A stretch of DNA of 64,000 bases. It comes from UMGS363 sp051881775. GTDB lineage: Bacteria; Bacillota; Clostridia; Oscillospirales; Ruminococcaceae. Below the pieces are notes generated by a model, which ran no database searches, was not told the origin of the DNA, and saw nothing but the letters and a program-made list of their open reading frames with translations. Position numbers and translations under genes: made by a program. Shown in pieces: positions 17,560 through 25,456 of this stretch. The stretch spans positions 1 through 64,000 of the forward strand of contig JBJEQN010000103.1 in the NCBI GenBank assembly GCA_051881775.1, read 5' to 3'. How positions within the stretch are numbered: position 1 is the first letter of the stretch; each line of letters begins with the position of its first letter.

Positions 17560-17699
17560 TTGGCAAACTTGTGCTTTTTATTTTAATGTTGGAAAAATGT
17601 CGAATCTGTTTGCTTTTTATTGGAATAAATGTCATATCAGCGGTTATTTATGTTGGAAAAATGACAAAAATCCTTTTAAAACTGTTGCATAAATGCCAA
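17560..17699 (+). repeat. Regularly spaced TTGGAAAAATGTC-like direct repeats
   Basis: Copies begin at 17589 (TTGGAAAAATGTC), 17620 (TTGGAATAAATGTC), 17653 (TTGGAAAAATGAC) and 17685 (TTGCATAAATGCC), with a degenerate one at 17560. The start-to-start spacing is 29, 31, 33 and 32 bp, close to three helical turns. The last copy overlaps the -35 box of the DUF4143 ATPase gene. This suggests an operator array read from one face of the helix. The intervals between copies are unlike one another. Confidence 0.55.
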
Positions 17700-17713
17700 A
17701 AACGTGCTATACT
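17685..17713 (+). promoter_or_regulatory. Sigma-A promoter of DUF4143 ATPase gene
   Basis: TTGCAT (17685-17690) and TATACT (17708-17713), 17-bp spacer, 21 bp upstream of the start codon region. Confidence 0.7.
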
Positions 17714-17734
17714 AAGTGTGGGGAGGTATTTGAT

Positions 17735-19087
17735 ATGCTGCACAGAAAGATTGAACGTGAAATTGTTGACTGGCTGAACAAGGATAGTAAGGCGCTGCTT
17801 ATTGACGGTGCAAGACAGGTCGGTAAGACATATATTATAAGAAGTACGCTTGCGCAGCAAGGCTGTGACTATGCTGAATTTAATCTGCTGCACACACCGG
17901 AGCTTGTGACCTTGCTTGAAAAATGCAGCAGTGTGGAAGATATGATAACGAGCCTGTCCTTGTTTGCCGATAAGCCGTTTGTAAGGGGCAGGACAGTTTT
18001 GTTCTTTGACGAGATACAGGAGTTTAAGGAGCTTGCTACAAAAATCAAGTTTTGGGTAGACGAGGGTTCGTTCCGCTATGTGTTCAGCGGTTCACTGCTC
18101 GGCGTGGAACTGAGGAGCATAAAATCTGCACCTGTCGGTTATTTGAAAACCTTGACAATGTATCCTATGGACTTTGAGGAATTTTTGCAGATATATAATT
18201 TTACCGACAAACTCAGAGAATCGCTGTACAATTCCTTTGTTGACAGAACACCTGTAAATGAAGCTGTGCATGAGCGAATGATGCGTATTTTTAATATGTA
18301 TCTGCTTGTAGGCGGTATGCCTGCAGCTGTTGAACGGTTCCGAGAAACTCATAATTTAGAAGATGTGCTATCTGAACACAATGATATAGTTACACAGTAT
18401 AAAAGGGACTTTACGCATTATGAGCAGGACGCTAAAAAAATCTATCTGACACAGATATATGACCTTATTCCTGCTGAATTGAATAAGCCAAATAAACGTT
18501 TTAATTTTTCTGATCTGAAACAGGGAATGCGTTATGAACGCAGCGAGGAAAATTTTTTATGGCTGGCTCAGGCAGGCGTGGCATTGCCTGTGTATAATGT
18601 GTCAGCGCCTGAGATACCGTTGATGCTTAACGAAAAAAGCAGCTTGTTCAAGCTGTTTATGTCCGATGTAGGAATGTTGACCTCAGTTTACGGCAGAGCG
18701 GCAAAAATGGAGATATTGTCCGGCAGCGGCAATACAAATAACGGTGCTGTCTATGAAAATGTTGTTGCACAGGAATTGAAGGCTCACGGCTTCAAGCTGT
18801 ATTATTATAACAGCAAGAAGTTCGGCGAACTGGATCTTGTTGTGGAGTATAACGGTAAAGTTCTGCCTATAGAGGTAAAGAGCGGAAAAGATTACCGCCG
18901 TCATTCCGCATTAAGCAATGTGATGTATGAGAGCGATTACCGTATAGACGAAGCCTTTGTATTGTCGGATTATAATGTAGATGTTCAGGGCAAACTGGTA
19001 TATTATCCTGTTTATATGCTTATGTTTATAAATAACGATGAATTAAGGTTCCCTCAGATAGAAATTGACGATCTTTCTGATATTTGA
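17735..19087 (+). CDS. AAA ATPase with DUF4143 domain
   Basis: This 450-aa protein has an N-terminal AAA_14 ATPase domain (Walker A GARQVGKTY at about residues 27-35, Walker B VLFFDEIQEF at about 88-97) and a C-terminal DUF4143 domain (about 215-400). The latter holds a nuclease-like KFGELDLVVEYNGKVLPIEVKSG segment, the Asp-Glu-x-Lys pattern of PD-(D/E)xK folds. The family is common, often multi-copy, and functionally unsettled. The start at 17735 follows a GGGGAGG site. Codon use is more AT-rich than in the neighbours and the gene stands alone, which suggests acquisition. It has its own promoter and spaced repeats upstream. Confidence 0.88.
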   Translation: MLHRKIEREIVDWLNKDSKALLIDGARQVGKTYIIRSTLAQQGCDYAEFNLLHTPELVTLLEKCSSVEDMITSLSLFADKPFVRGRTVLFFDEIQEFKELATKIKFWVDEGSFRYVFSGSLLGVELRSIKSAPVGYLKTLTMYPMDFEEFLQIYNFTDKLRESLYNSFVDRTPVNEAVHERMMRIFNMYLLVGGMPAAVERFRETHNLEDVLSEHNDIVTQYKRDFTHYEQDAKKIYLTQIYDLIPAELNKPNKRFNFSDLKQGMRYERSEENFLWLAQAGVALPVYNVSAPEIPLMLNEKSSLFKLFMSDVGMLTSVYGRAAKMEILSGSGNTNNGAVYENVVAQELKAHGFKLYYYNSKKFGELDLVVEYNGKVLPIEVKSGKDYRRHSALSNVMYESDYRIDEAFVLSDYNVDVQGKLVYYPVYMLMFINNDELRFPQIEIDDLSDI

Positions 19088-19120
19088 ACCGTAATATTTT
19101 GTAAAGCATACCGCCGTAGT

Positions 19121-19149
19121 TTGACACAAAACGCTTTGTCTGTTATAAT
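19121..19149 (+). promoter_or_regulatory. Consensus sigma-A promoter of MIF-like gene
   Basis: TTGACA (19121-19126) and TATAAT (19144-19149) match consensus fully, with a 17-bp spacer. Confidence 0.85.
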
Positions 19150-19176
19150 TGTATAAAAACCAAAGGAGGACAAATC

Positions 19177-19518
19177 ATGCCGTTTATCAACGTAAAAACC
19201 AACGCCGAAGTTCCTGCCGAAAAAGCAAAAGCAATAAAATCCGCTCTGGGGCTGGCGATAACAGCGCTCCCCGGAAAGTCCGAGGGCTGGCTCATGGTGG
19301 GCATCGAGGACAACTACAAGCTTTTCTTTAAGGGCACGGAAGAGCCTGCCGCTATGGTGGAAGTGAGCGTCTACGGAAACGCCTCGTCAAACTCCCTCTC
19401 CGTGCTTACAAGCAATATTACGGGTATCCTGCTTGATAACCTGGGAATACCCACCGACAGAGTTTACGTCAGCTATATGTGTACCGAAAACTGGGGCTGG
19501 AACGGCTCAAATTTCTAA
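19177..19518 (+). CDS. MIF-like tautomerase
   Basis: This 113-aa protein belongs to the macrophage migration inhibitory factor family of trimeric tautomerases. The catalytic Pro is residue 2, exposed after Met removal (MPFINVKTN). The C-terminal NWGWNGSNF is the family signature matching NVGWNNSTF of animal MIF. In bacteria the substrate is unknown; phenylpyruvate tautomerase activity is typical of the family. No signal peptide is seen. It has an AAGGAGG site, a consensus promoter and a strong terminator, implying a well-expressed single-gene unit. MIF homologues are reported from gut Firmicutes and could touch host signalling, but nothing in the sequence shows secretion. Confidence 0.92.
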   Translation: MPFINVKTNAEVPAEKAKAIKSALGLAITALPGKSEGWLMVGIEDNYKLFFKGTEEPAAMVEVSVYGNASSNSLSVLTSNITGILLDNLGIPTDRVYVSYMCTENWGWNGSNF

Positions 19519-19528
19519 AATTTAAAAC

Positions 19529-19572
19529 AAATGCGCAGAACGTGCCGTTAAAGCGTTCTGCGCATTTTTTTA
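19529..19572. terminator. Bidirectional terminator
   Basis: The stem ATGCGCAGAACG/CGTTCTGCGCAT is followed by TTTTTTT on the plus strand and a shorter T-run on the minus strand. It separates the convergent MIF and M56 genes. Confidence 0.88.
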
Positions 19573-21882
19573 TTCGTTCTGAAATTTAAGAAACGTTCCG
19601 TCGCTTATGGTATCGGGAAAATTGGGCAGGGGAGAGCTTTCTTTGCTGCGGAAAATAAGCGTGTCACCGGCAATTTCAAAGACAAACCGTTCACCCGTTC
19701 CGCAGGAAATAACGAGCCTGTCACCCTCCACAGAGCATACTCCGCTTATAATTCGGCTTGAAAGACCCGAATCGGTGAAATACGCTCCGCCGTAAACCGT
19801 AATGTTTACCGAATTAAGCGCACCGTTTTCTGCGGAATAAACACCGGGCTTCACCATGCTTTGTGCATAAGGACTTATAGCAGGGCTGTTTCCCGGGAAC
19901 GGCACAAAGGCTTCTTCTCCCGAATCGGTATGGCGCACTATCTCAATAAGCGCAAGGTGAGAGCCGCTGTAGCCGTCAAGCGTTCGTGGACGCAGATAAA
20001 CATATTCCGTGTCGCTGTAATAGTAAGCCTCCCCCAAAAAGCTGCCTGCACCGCTGCTCCATACACGCCTTGTATCAAATGACGGGGAGAAGTCCTCCGC
20101 ATATATCAGCTTGCAGCCGAAGGTGTCAAGCCAGTAGTAAGCGGTCTCCTCACCGTTGCCGATGTAACAGTAAAGCCTGCGCACTCCGTCAATGCTTTCC
20201 GAGCCCATTCCTACGCCGTTCCAACTGTCTGCACCCGGTTCAAAGGGGAGAAGCTGCTTTATCTGTTCAAAGCTTGCCGTAATATCCGCCGTAAATTCCG
20301 TTTGGTCGGTGCAGACGAAAAGATAGTCCGAACCCTCTGTGAAAACGGTGTAAATTTCATCGGCGTAAATAATATAGGGAAATTCCGAGCCGAAATAAAC
20401 GCTGTTCATTTTCGCTGTGGAAACGGGTACAACGGGAATTTCCGAGGGAAAGATACGGGAAACGCCGCCCGAAGATGTAAATTCATCAATAACGGCAACA
20501 ACAGCGCCGTCCTCGTCAATAACATTGTAATCATCAAGGCAGGAATAAATATCATCGTAAATTTCCCGTGATATTTCGTAGCTGTAGCCGTATTTCGGCA
20601 ATGAAACGCCGTATATGATCCTGCCGTCCGTATTTACTGCGGTAAAAAGCTGAAATTCTGCGGAAAGAGGCTCGTCTGCACTGTAATACACTGTAAAATC
20701 CCGCACAGACGTTGGCTTGATCTCATAGTCGGGGTCAACGGGGCTTAGCTCCGAGTTACGCATAAGATAAAGCAGCTTTGACATACTTCCGCTTTTCAGT
20801 TCGTATTCCTCACCCGTCTGACCGTTTGCTTCTTTTGATACGGTCACACTTGGCGACTCGCCGTATAAAACTTCGCTTAAAACAATGTCCATTGAAGTCT
20901 GAGTTTCATAGTCAGGCTTGCCAAAATAGCTTTCAAAATTGTTATTTCCGCTTCTGCCGTTAAAAATAAGAATTACCGATGCCGCAAGAATTATCACCGC
21001 AAAAATGCTTACCCAAAGAGCAGGTCTTTTGAAGCCGAGAACGTTCTTAATGCGCCTTTTTGTACCGTTTTCCGAGAAGCAGGCAGTAAAGGGAGCAGTG
21101 TTTCCTGCGGCAATGTCAAGAAGCGCCTGTGAGTAGTCCGCCTTGCCCGTGTCATCCATATTTTTTGCAACAGCTTCATCGCAGGACATTTCCATATCAC
21201 GTTCGCACAGCTTAAACGCAAGCCATACAAGAGGATTGAACCAGTGAATACACAAAGCGGCGAACATTACTATCTTGGCAACGTGGTCAAACCGCTTTAT
21301 GTGCGCCTTTTCGTGAAGAATTATCAGGCTGCGCTGCGACTGTGCAAGGTTTTCGGGAAGATATATCTTCGGCTTGAACACGCCCATTATAAACGGGTTT
21401 GAGATGCCGCCGCAGACGTAAATATTCCCCTCGGTGCAGACAGCGTTTCTAAGCCGTTTTTTCAGCTTTATGTAAGAAATAACGCCGTAAGCCGCCATTA
21501 ACGTTACCCCCATAAGCCATATGACCGTTCCTGCGGAGATTATACGGCGTGTGCCTTTGTATTCTTCCGGAGCATTTTTGTCGGTGCTTGTAAAAATCGT
21601 AACGGAAGCGTTGCTGCCTACGAAAAACAGGTCGCCGTAATCCCGGGGCGTTTGCACGGTATCGGCATTTATGCTGTATTCCTCTATCTTTACGGGAACA
21701 ACGGGGGCAGAGGGCAGGGTAAATTCAAATGGGCAAAGCAGCCTTATAAACACAACAGCCCACATTGCATAGGAAAAGACCTTCGGCGCTTTTCGCAGCA
21801 GCAGCCTTAACACAAGCACGGCTGCAATAACAAAGGAAGCTGTAATGCTCATTCCTGCTATTTTCAGAAAAATATCCGTCAT
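19570..21882 (-). CDS. BlaR1-like M56 family membrane metallopeptidase
   Basis: This 770-aa protein carries four predicted membrane helices in its first 320 residues and an M56 zinc protease site, LHEKAH (His190, Glu191, His194), followed by CERDMEMSCDEAVA. In BlaR1/MecR1 this cytoplasmic-facing protease cleaves the BlaI-type repressor when the outer sensor is triggered. Here the ectodomain (about residues 330-770) is not a penicillin-binding domain; it has no SxxK motif that I can see and ends in a lipocalin-like segment (GVYSAENGALNSVNITVYGG). The sensed signal is therefore unknown. The start at 21882 has a GGAGGTG site and overlaps the upstream stop by one base (TAATG). It is the third gene of the BlaI operon. 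Confidence 0.87.
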   Translation of the reverse strand: MTDIFLKIAGMSITASFVIAAVLVLRLLLRKAPKVFSYAMWAVVFIRLLCPFEFTLPSAPVVPVKIEEYSINADTVQTPRDYGDLFFVGSNASVTIFTSTDKNAPEEYKGTRRIISAGTVIWLMGVTLMAAYGVISYIKLKKRLRNAVCTEGNIYVCGGISNPFIMGVFKPKIYLPENLAQSQRSLIILHEKAHIKRFDHVAKIVMFAALCIHWFNPLVWLAFKLCERDMEMSCDEAVAKNMDDTGKADYSQALLDIAAGNTAPFTACFSENGTKRRIKNVLGFKRPALWVSIFAVIILAASVILIFNGRSGNNNFESYFGKPDYETQTSMDIVLSEVLYGESPSVTVSKEANGQTGEEYELKSGSMSKLLYLMRNSELSPVDPDYEIKPTSVRDFTVYYSADEPLSAEFQLFTAVNTDGRIIYGVSLPKYGYSYEISREIYDDIYSCLDDYNVIDEDGAVVAVIDEFTSSGGVSRIFPSEIPVVPVSTAKMNSVYFGSEFPYIIYADEIYTVFTEGSDYLFVCTDQTEFTADITASFEQIKQLLPFEPGADSWNGVGMGSESIDGVRRLYCYIGNGEETAYYWLDTFGCKLIYAEDFSPSFDTRRVWSSGAGSFLGEAYYYSDTEYVYLRPRTLDGYSGSHLALIEIVRHTDSGEEAFVPFPGNSPAISPYAQSMVKPGVYSAENGALNSVNITVYGGAYFTDSGLSSRIISGVCSVEGDRLVISCGTGERFVFEIAGDTLIFRSKESSPLPNFPDTISDGTFLKFQNE

Positions 21883-23168
21883 TAGAGAAGCACCTCCGCA
21901 CTGTCCTTTATCTTTGTATAGTTGTTTTCGCAAAGCTCGTATAGGTAGCAGCCTTTTTCTATGTTGCTATGTTCGGCGTTGACAATGACAGTTACATAAT
22001 AACGTTTGTGAACGCCGTAAGTGCCGCTTGAAAGTATAATGCTGTCCGTCTTGTCGCCCATATGACAATCCAGCCTCATTTCCTCGGCGGTTTCGGGTGC
22101 GCTGTCCTGTTCGCAGAGTGCGCCGCTTGCTCTTACAAGGTTGTATTTGACAAGATGAAGCTCACCCTCCATACCCGTGCGGCTTTCCATAGCATTGGAG
22201 CCGTATTCGGCTGTTTTTTTGCCTGCGGTAAGTGTGAAACCGTCATATTTTTCGGGGCGAAGCAGTATTTTTTCGGCAGACATTATATAGTTATATCCCC
22301 ACATAACGTAATTGATGTTTTTTCCCGTGTAGTCGATACGATAGAGATGATCGCCATTATTTGCCGCAACAGATACGCAGCTTATATAACGGTTATCGGC
22401 TGTTCTTGCGGTAACGTTGGTAAGCTTCTTTACTCCCGTTTCGGTGTAAAAGTAAAGCTCCTTTCCCTCATATAAGGTCAGCTTTGTTTTATCGAGGGGA
22501 GTATATTTTATATTACGCAGCCATTCCATAAGCTCCGCACGGTCGTCCTCGGTAAAAATTGCATAGGTGTCATAGGTTTTGCCTCGGCTCACTGCTTCGA
22601 CCTTGAAATACTCGCCGCCTGTCAAGTCGTCAATAACGGAGGTGTCATATTCCGCAGCATCGTCTTCATAGTCAAACAAAGCGTCTATATCCTCAAAAAG
22701 CTGTCCGCATTGTTTTTCGTCAAGTACAAAAATTCCCGAATTAAGGAGCTTGATATGCACATAGGTCAGCACACAGGCGTTTTCACCATTTGCATCCTTT
22801 CCCCTTGAAAGTGTGATCTCAAAAAAATCAAAATAAATTTTAGCGGTGCGCTCCGTACTGGTAAGCGGAGATTCCTTGACTTCTTTCAGGTCAAGAGCGT
22901 AAAAATCCCTTGCAAACTGTCCTATCTCTCCGCCGAGAGTGATAATGTCGGAGGAAGTACCGTTTCCGTAACTCACAGTTTCGCCGTCCATTTCAAAGGT
23001 CACGCTGTAATCTATTTTGTCAAAGCCGATCCTGTCCTTTACCGAATTTTCCTTGGAAATTATCATTGATATAAGCAGAAAAACGGTAAAAAGCAGGACA
23101 AAGATTCCGCCGAAAAGAGCGTATTTTCTGAACGGAACGGTTTTTGCAGCAATGTCGGTGTATTTCAT
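21882..23168 (-). CDS. Unknown single-pass membrane protein of BlaI/M56 operon
   Basis: I do not recognise this 428-aa protein. It has a short cytoplasmic N-terminus, one membrane helix (about residues 17-40) and a large extracytoplasmic part of about 385 residues rich in Tyr, Asp, Glu and Thr, mostly predicted beta strand. It is translationally coupled on both sides, overlapping the blaI-like stop by 4 bp and the M56 start by 1 bp. This points to a role in the same sensing circuit, such as a ligand-binding or inhibitory partner of the M56 protease (inference). It has no lipobox or protease motif. Confidence 0.75.
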   Translation of the reverse strand: MKYTDIAAKTVPFRKYALFGGIFVLLFTVFLLISMIISKENSVKDRIGFDKIDYSVTFEMDGETVSYGNGTSSDIITLGGEIGQFARDFYALDLKEVKESPLTSTERTAKIYFDFFEITLSRGKDANGENACVLTYVHIKLLNSGIFVLDEKQCGQLFEDIDALFDYEDDAAEYDTSVIDDLTGGEYFKVEAVSRGKTYDTYAIFTEDDRAELMEWLRNIKYTPLDKTKLTLYEGKELYFYTETGVKKLTNVTARTADNRYISCVSVAANNGDHLYRIDYTGKNINYVMWGYNYIMSAEKILLRPEKYDGFTLTAGKKTAEYGSNAMESRTGMEGELHLVKYNLVRASGALCEQDSAPETAEEMRLDCHMGDKTDSIILSSGTYGVHKRYYVTVIVNAEHSNIEKGCYLYELCENNYTKIKDSAEVLL

Positions 23169-23533
23169 TTCAGTTCCTTTCGGTAATCGTCTATCATCTT
23201 CTGTATTTCGTCAAGCTCTGCGCCGCTGAGTTTTTTTCTGTCTGCAAATGCTGCTAAAAATTTAGGCAGAGAGCCACCGTAGCTTTCATTTACAAGCTGT
23301 TCACCCTTTTCTGCGGCAAGCTCTTCCTCGGTCATTTTCACACGGACAACTCCGCCGTCGTTAACGAATATTCCCTTGTCGCAAAGCCTTCGCAGCATGG
23401 TGTAGGTAGTGGATTTTTTCCAGTTAAGCTCCCTTTCGCACAGCTTTACAAGCTCACCCGAGGGGATATTTTCATTTTCCCATATGAGCCGTGCAAAGCG
23501 GTTTTCCATTTCTCCAAGCTTAATTTCAGCCAT
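23165..23533 (-). CDS. BlaI/MecI-family transcriptional repressor
   Basis: This 122-aa repressor has the winged-helix fold of the BlaI/MecI/CopY family. LGEMENRFARLIWE begins the DNA-binding domain, and NWKKSTTYTMLRRLCDKGIF (about residues 36-56) is the recognition region with the family KxxTxxTxLxRLxxKG pattern. The C-terminal half is the dimerisation part that M56 proteases cleave. It is the first gene of a three-gene operon with an unknown membrane protein and an M56 protease. Two palindromic sites overlap its own promoter, which implies autorepression. The start has an AAGGAGGA site. Confidence 0.93.
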   Translation of the reverse strand: MAEIKLGEMENRFARLIWENENIPSGELVKLCERELNWKKSTTYTMLRRLCDKGIFVNDGGVVRVKMTEEELAAEKGEQLVNESYGGSLPKFLAAFADRKKLSGAELDEIQKMIDDYRKELK

Positions 23534-23547
23534 AATGATCCTCCTTT

Positions 23548-23607
23548 GGTCTAACTCTATTAAACCTTATTTGTATATAGTCTAACACTATTAAACCAAT
23601 ATGTCAA
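23548..23607 (-). promoter_or_regulatory. BlaI-type operators and promoter
   Basis: Two near-identical sites (23548-23566 and 23579-23597) read GTTTAA-N5-TTAGAC on the minus strand, each an imperfect palindrome, 31 bp apart. The promoter TTGACA (23607-23602), 17 bp, TAGACT (23584-23579) overlaps the second site. Two spaced dyads over the promoter are typical of BlaI-family autoregulation. Confidence 0.7.
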
Positions 23608-23668
23608 CGAATTTTTAAAAAATTTTTATTATATACATAAAAAATTATAAATTAACCAAAGCATTTTG

Positions 23669-23697
23669 TTGAAAATAACAAAATTTTATGGTATAAT
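23669..23697 (+). promoter_or_regulatory. Sigma-A promoter of thyA operon
   Basis: TTGAAA (23669-23674) and TATAAT (23692-23697), 17-bp spacer. It gives a long leader of about 175 nt. Confidence 0.65.
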
Positions 23698-23827
23698 CTT
23701 GTATAAGTAGAAATCATTTGCGGAATGTGTTATAATTAATCATAACTATATTGATTCAATGAAACTGTTTGAGTGTTTCGAAAACCGCAGAGCGTATATT
23801 GTACATCTGCAATTCGGTCCAAATAAT

Positions 23828-23855
23828 TTCACTCTCCACTCTTCACACTCCAAAC
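23828..23855 (-). repeat. Heptamer repeat array (RRARWGT family), copy 1
   Basis: Read on the minus strand this is GTTTGGAGTGTGAAGAGTGG followed by AGAGTG, that is successive 7-bp units GGAGTGT, GAAGAGT, GGAGAGT. It lies in the thyA leader. Confidence 0.65.
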
Positions 23856-23879
23856 TTAATTCACGGAGGTTTATTTTAA

Positions 23880-24710
23880 ATGAGCGCTGCCGATAAAATT
23901 TTTATAGATAACGTTAAGGATATACTTGCAAACGGCGTATGGGACACAGACCTTGAAGTCCGTCCCAAATGGGAGGACGGCACACCTGCCCACACGGTAA
24001 AGAAATTCTGCATTGTCAACAGATACGACCTTGCAAAGGAATTTCCCATAATGACCCTGCGCCGCACCTTTATGAAAACTGCCGTCAAGGAGCTGCTTTG
24101 GATATGGCAGAAAAAATCCAACAACATCGCCGACCTTGACGCTCATATCTGGGACAGCTGGGCGGACGAAAACGGCTCTATCGGCAAGGCCTACGGCTAC
24201 CAGCTTGGGGTCAAGCATCACTACCCCGAGGGCGACTTTGACCAGGTGGACAGGGTGCTTTACGACTTAAAGCACAATCCTGCCAGCCGCCGCATTATGA
24301 CTAATATTTATAATCATCACGACCTGCACGAAATGGGGCTTTACCCTTGCGCATACAGCGTGACCTTCAATGTAACGGGCAATAAGCTGAACGCAATTCT
24401 CAATCAGCGTTCACAGGATATGCTTACTGCGAACAACTGGAACGTCTGCCAGTATGCGGTGCTTGTGCATATGATGGCGCAGGTAAGCGGCTTTGAGGTG
24501 GGTGAGCTTGTTCACGTTATTGCGGACGCACACATTTACGACCGCCACGTTCCCATTATTGAAAAGCTTATCGAAAAGGAGCCTTACGACGCTCCCAAGT
24601 TTGTGATTGACAAGTCTGTGACGGATTTTTACGCTTTCACTCCCGACAGCTTTTCTCTTGAAGATTACAAGTATCATAATGATGAGGTAAAATTCCCCGT
24701 TGCAATATGA
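23880..24710 (+). CDS. thyA: Thymidylate synthase
   Basis: This 276-aa enzyme methylates dUMP to dTMP using methylene-tetrahydrofolate, producing dihydrofolate. The catalytic Cys157 sits in LYPCAYSVTF, and the folate- and dUMP-binding QRSQDMLTANNWN and HIYDRH segments follow. The common PFNI-type segment reads WNVCQY, so this is one of the more divergent Firmicute ThyA forms. The start follows a GGAGG site. It leads an operon with a small membrane protein and dihydrofolate reductase, which recycles the dihydrofolate made here. Confidence 0.95.
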   Translation: MSAADKIFIDNVKDILANGVWDTDLEVRPKWEDGTPAHTVKKFCIVNRYDLAKEFPIMTLRRTFMKTAVKELLWIWQKKSNNIADLDAHIWDSWADENGSIGKAYGYQLGVKHHYPEGDFDQVDRVLYDLKHNPASRRIMTNIYNHHDLHEMGLYPCAYSVTFNVTGNKLNAILNQRSQDMLTANNWNVCQYAVLVHMMAQVSGFEVGELVHVIADAHIYDRHVPIIEKLIEKEPYDAPKFVIDKSVTDFYAFTPDSFSLEDYKYHNDEVKFPVAI

Positions 24711-24728
24711 CCGAGAGAATGTGATTTA

Positions 24729-24944
24729 ATGATAATGAATACAGAACTCAAAATTTTTACGGCTGTAATTCTGCTTATTTTCGGTGCGGCTCATATATTT
24801 TTTCCGCAGGTATTATGGTATTTTGCCCACGGTATACATGACAAGAACGCCGAGCCGGGGGAGCATACCGAATTGATATACAGAATTGTCGGCGGAATTC
24901 TTGCCGTGATAGGAATTATAGTTTTGATAGGAGCGCTTATATGA
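24729..24944 (+). CDS. Small two-helix membrane protein between thyA and dfrA
   Basis: This 71-aa protein has two membrane helices (about residues 8-30 and 49-70) joined by a short loop with YFAHGIHDKNAEPGEHTE. It resembles small uncharacterised membrane proteins (DUF6199-like) and no function is known to me. Its stop overlaps the dfrA start by 4 bp (ATGA), so translation is coupled. A second in-frame Met at residue 3 is an alternative start, since the ribosome-binding site is weak. Confidence 0.75.
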   Translation: MIMNTELKIFTAVILLIFGAAHIFFPQVLWYFAHGIHDKNAEPGEHTELIYRIVGGILAVIGIIVLIGALI

Positions 24945-25429
24945 TAACAGCAATAGCGGCGGTGAGCCGAAACTGGGGAATAGGCAGGGATAACGACCTG
25001 CTGTACAATATCCCCGAGGATAAAAAATTCTTCCGCAGAACTACCCTTGAACATACTGTTATAATGGGAAGAAAGACCCTGCTTTCCCTTCCGAACGGCA
25101 AGCCCTTCAAGGACAGGAACAACGTTGTTCTTTCACACAATAAGGACTTTTGCCCCGAGGGAGTAACCGTCCTGAGAAGTGTTGAGGAAGCTGTGAAGTA
25201 TGCCGAAAACGAGGGCGGAGAGGTGTTTATCGTAGGCGGCGGCTCCGTTTACAAGGAAATGCTCCCGTTCTGCGGCAAGGCGCTTATAACAAAGATAGAC
25301 GGTGCGCCCGATGCAGACGTATTTTTCCCGAACCTTGACGAGCTGTCCGAATGGAAGCTGACGGAGGAATCGGAGGAACAGGAATACGAGGGCGTTAAAT
25401 ATAAATTCTGTACTTACGAAAGAATCTGA
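24941..25429 (+). CDS. folA: Dihydrofolate reductase
   Basis: This 162-aa enzyme reduces dihydrofolate to tetrahydrofolate with NADPH. Family motifs are visible: AAVSRNWGIGRDNDLLYNIPED (substrate and M20 loop, about residues 5-26, shown in part as NWGIGRDNDLLY), VIMGRKTLLSLP (about 39-50) and EVFIVGGGSVYKEML (about 93-107). The length is typical. It is coupled to the small membrane gene and follows thyA, forming the classic dTMP-folate pair. Confidence 0.95.
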   Translation: MITAIAAVSRNWGIGRDNDLLYNIPEDKKFFRRTTLEHTVIMGRKTLLSLPNGKPFKDRNNVVLSHNKDFCPEGVTVLRSVEEAVKYAENEGGEVFIVGGGSVYKEMLPFCGKALITKIDGAPDADVFFPNLDELSEWKLTEESEEQEYEGVKYKFCTYERI

Positions 25430-25456
25430 CCGATATTTTGAAAAGAGGTTGGCTTT

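Larger units (their letters stand above)
23534..23879. other. Intergenic region blaI-like/thyA
   Basis: This 346-bp divergent region holds the BlaI-type operators (23548-23607), then AT-rich DNA, then the thyA promoter (23669-23697) and a leader of about 175 nt. The leader contains a weak GAAAC/GTTTC hairpin near 23760-23780 and a heptamer repeat at 23828-23855. No known riboswitch fits. Confidence 0.6.

Noticed and set aside
17560..17713. Possible mini CRISPR array
   Set aside because: Repeats are only about 13 bp, imperfect, and overlap a promoter. No cas genes are present and CRISPR repeats are normally 24 bp or longer.
23759..23900. Leader ORF of about 45 codons before thyA
   Set aside because: No ribosome-binding site, and it runs through a heptamer repeat and out of frame into thyA.
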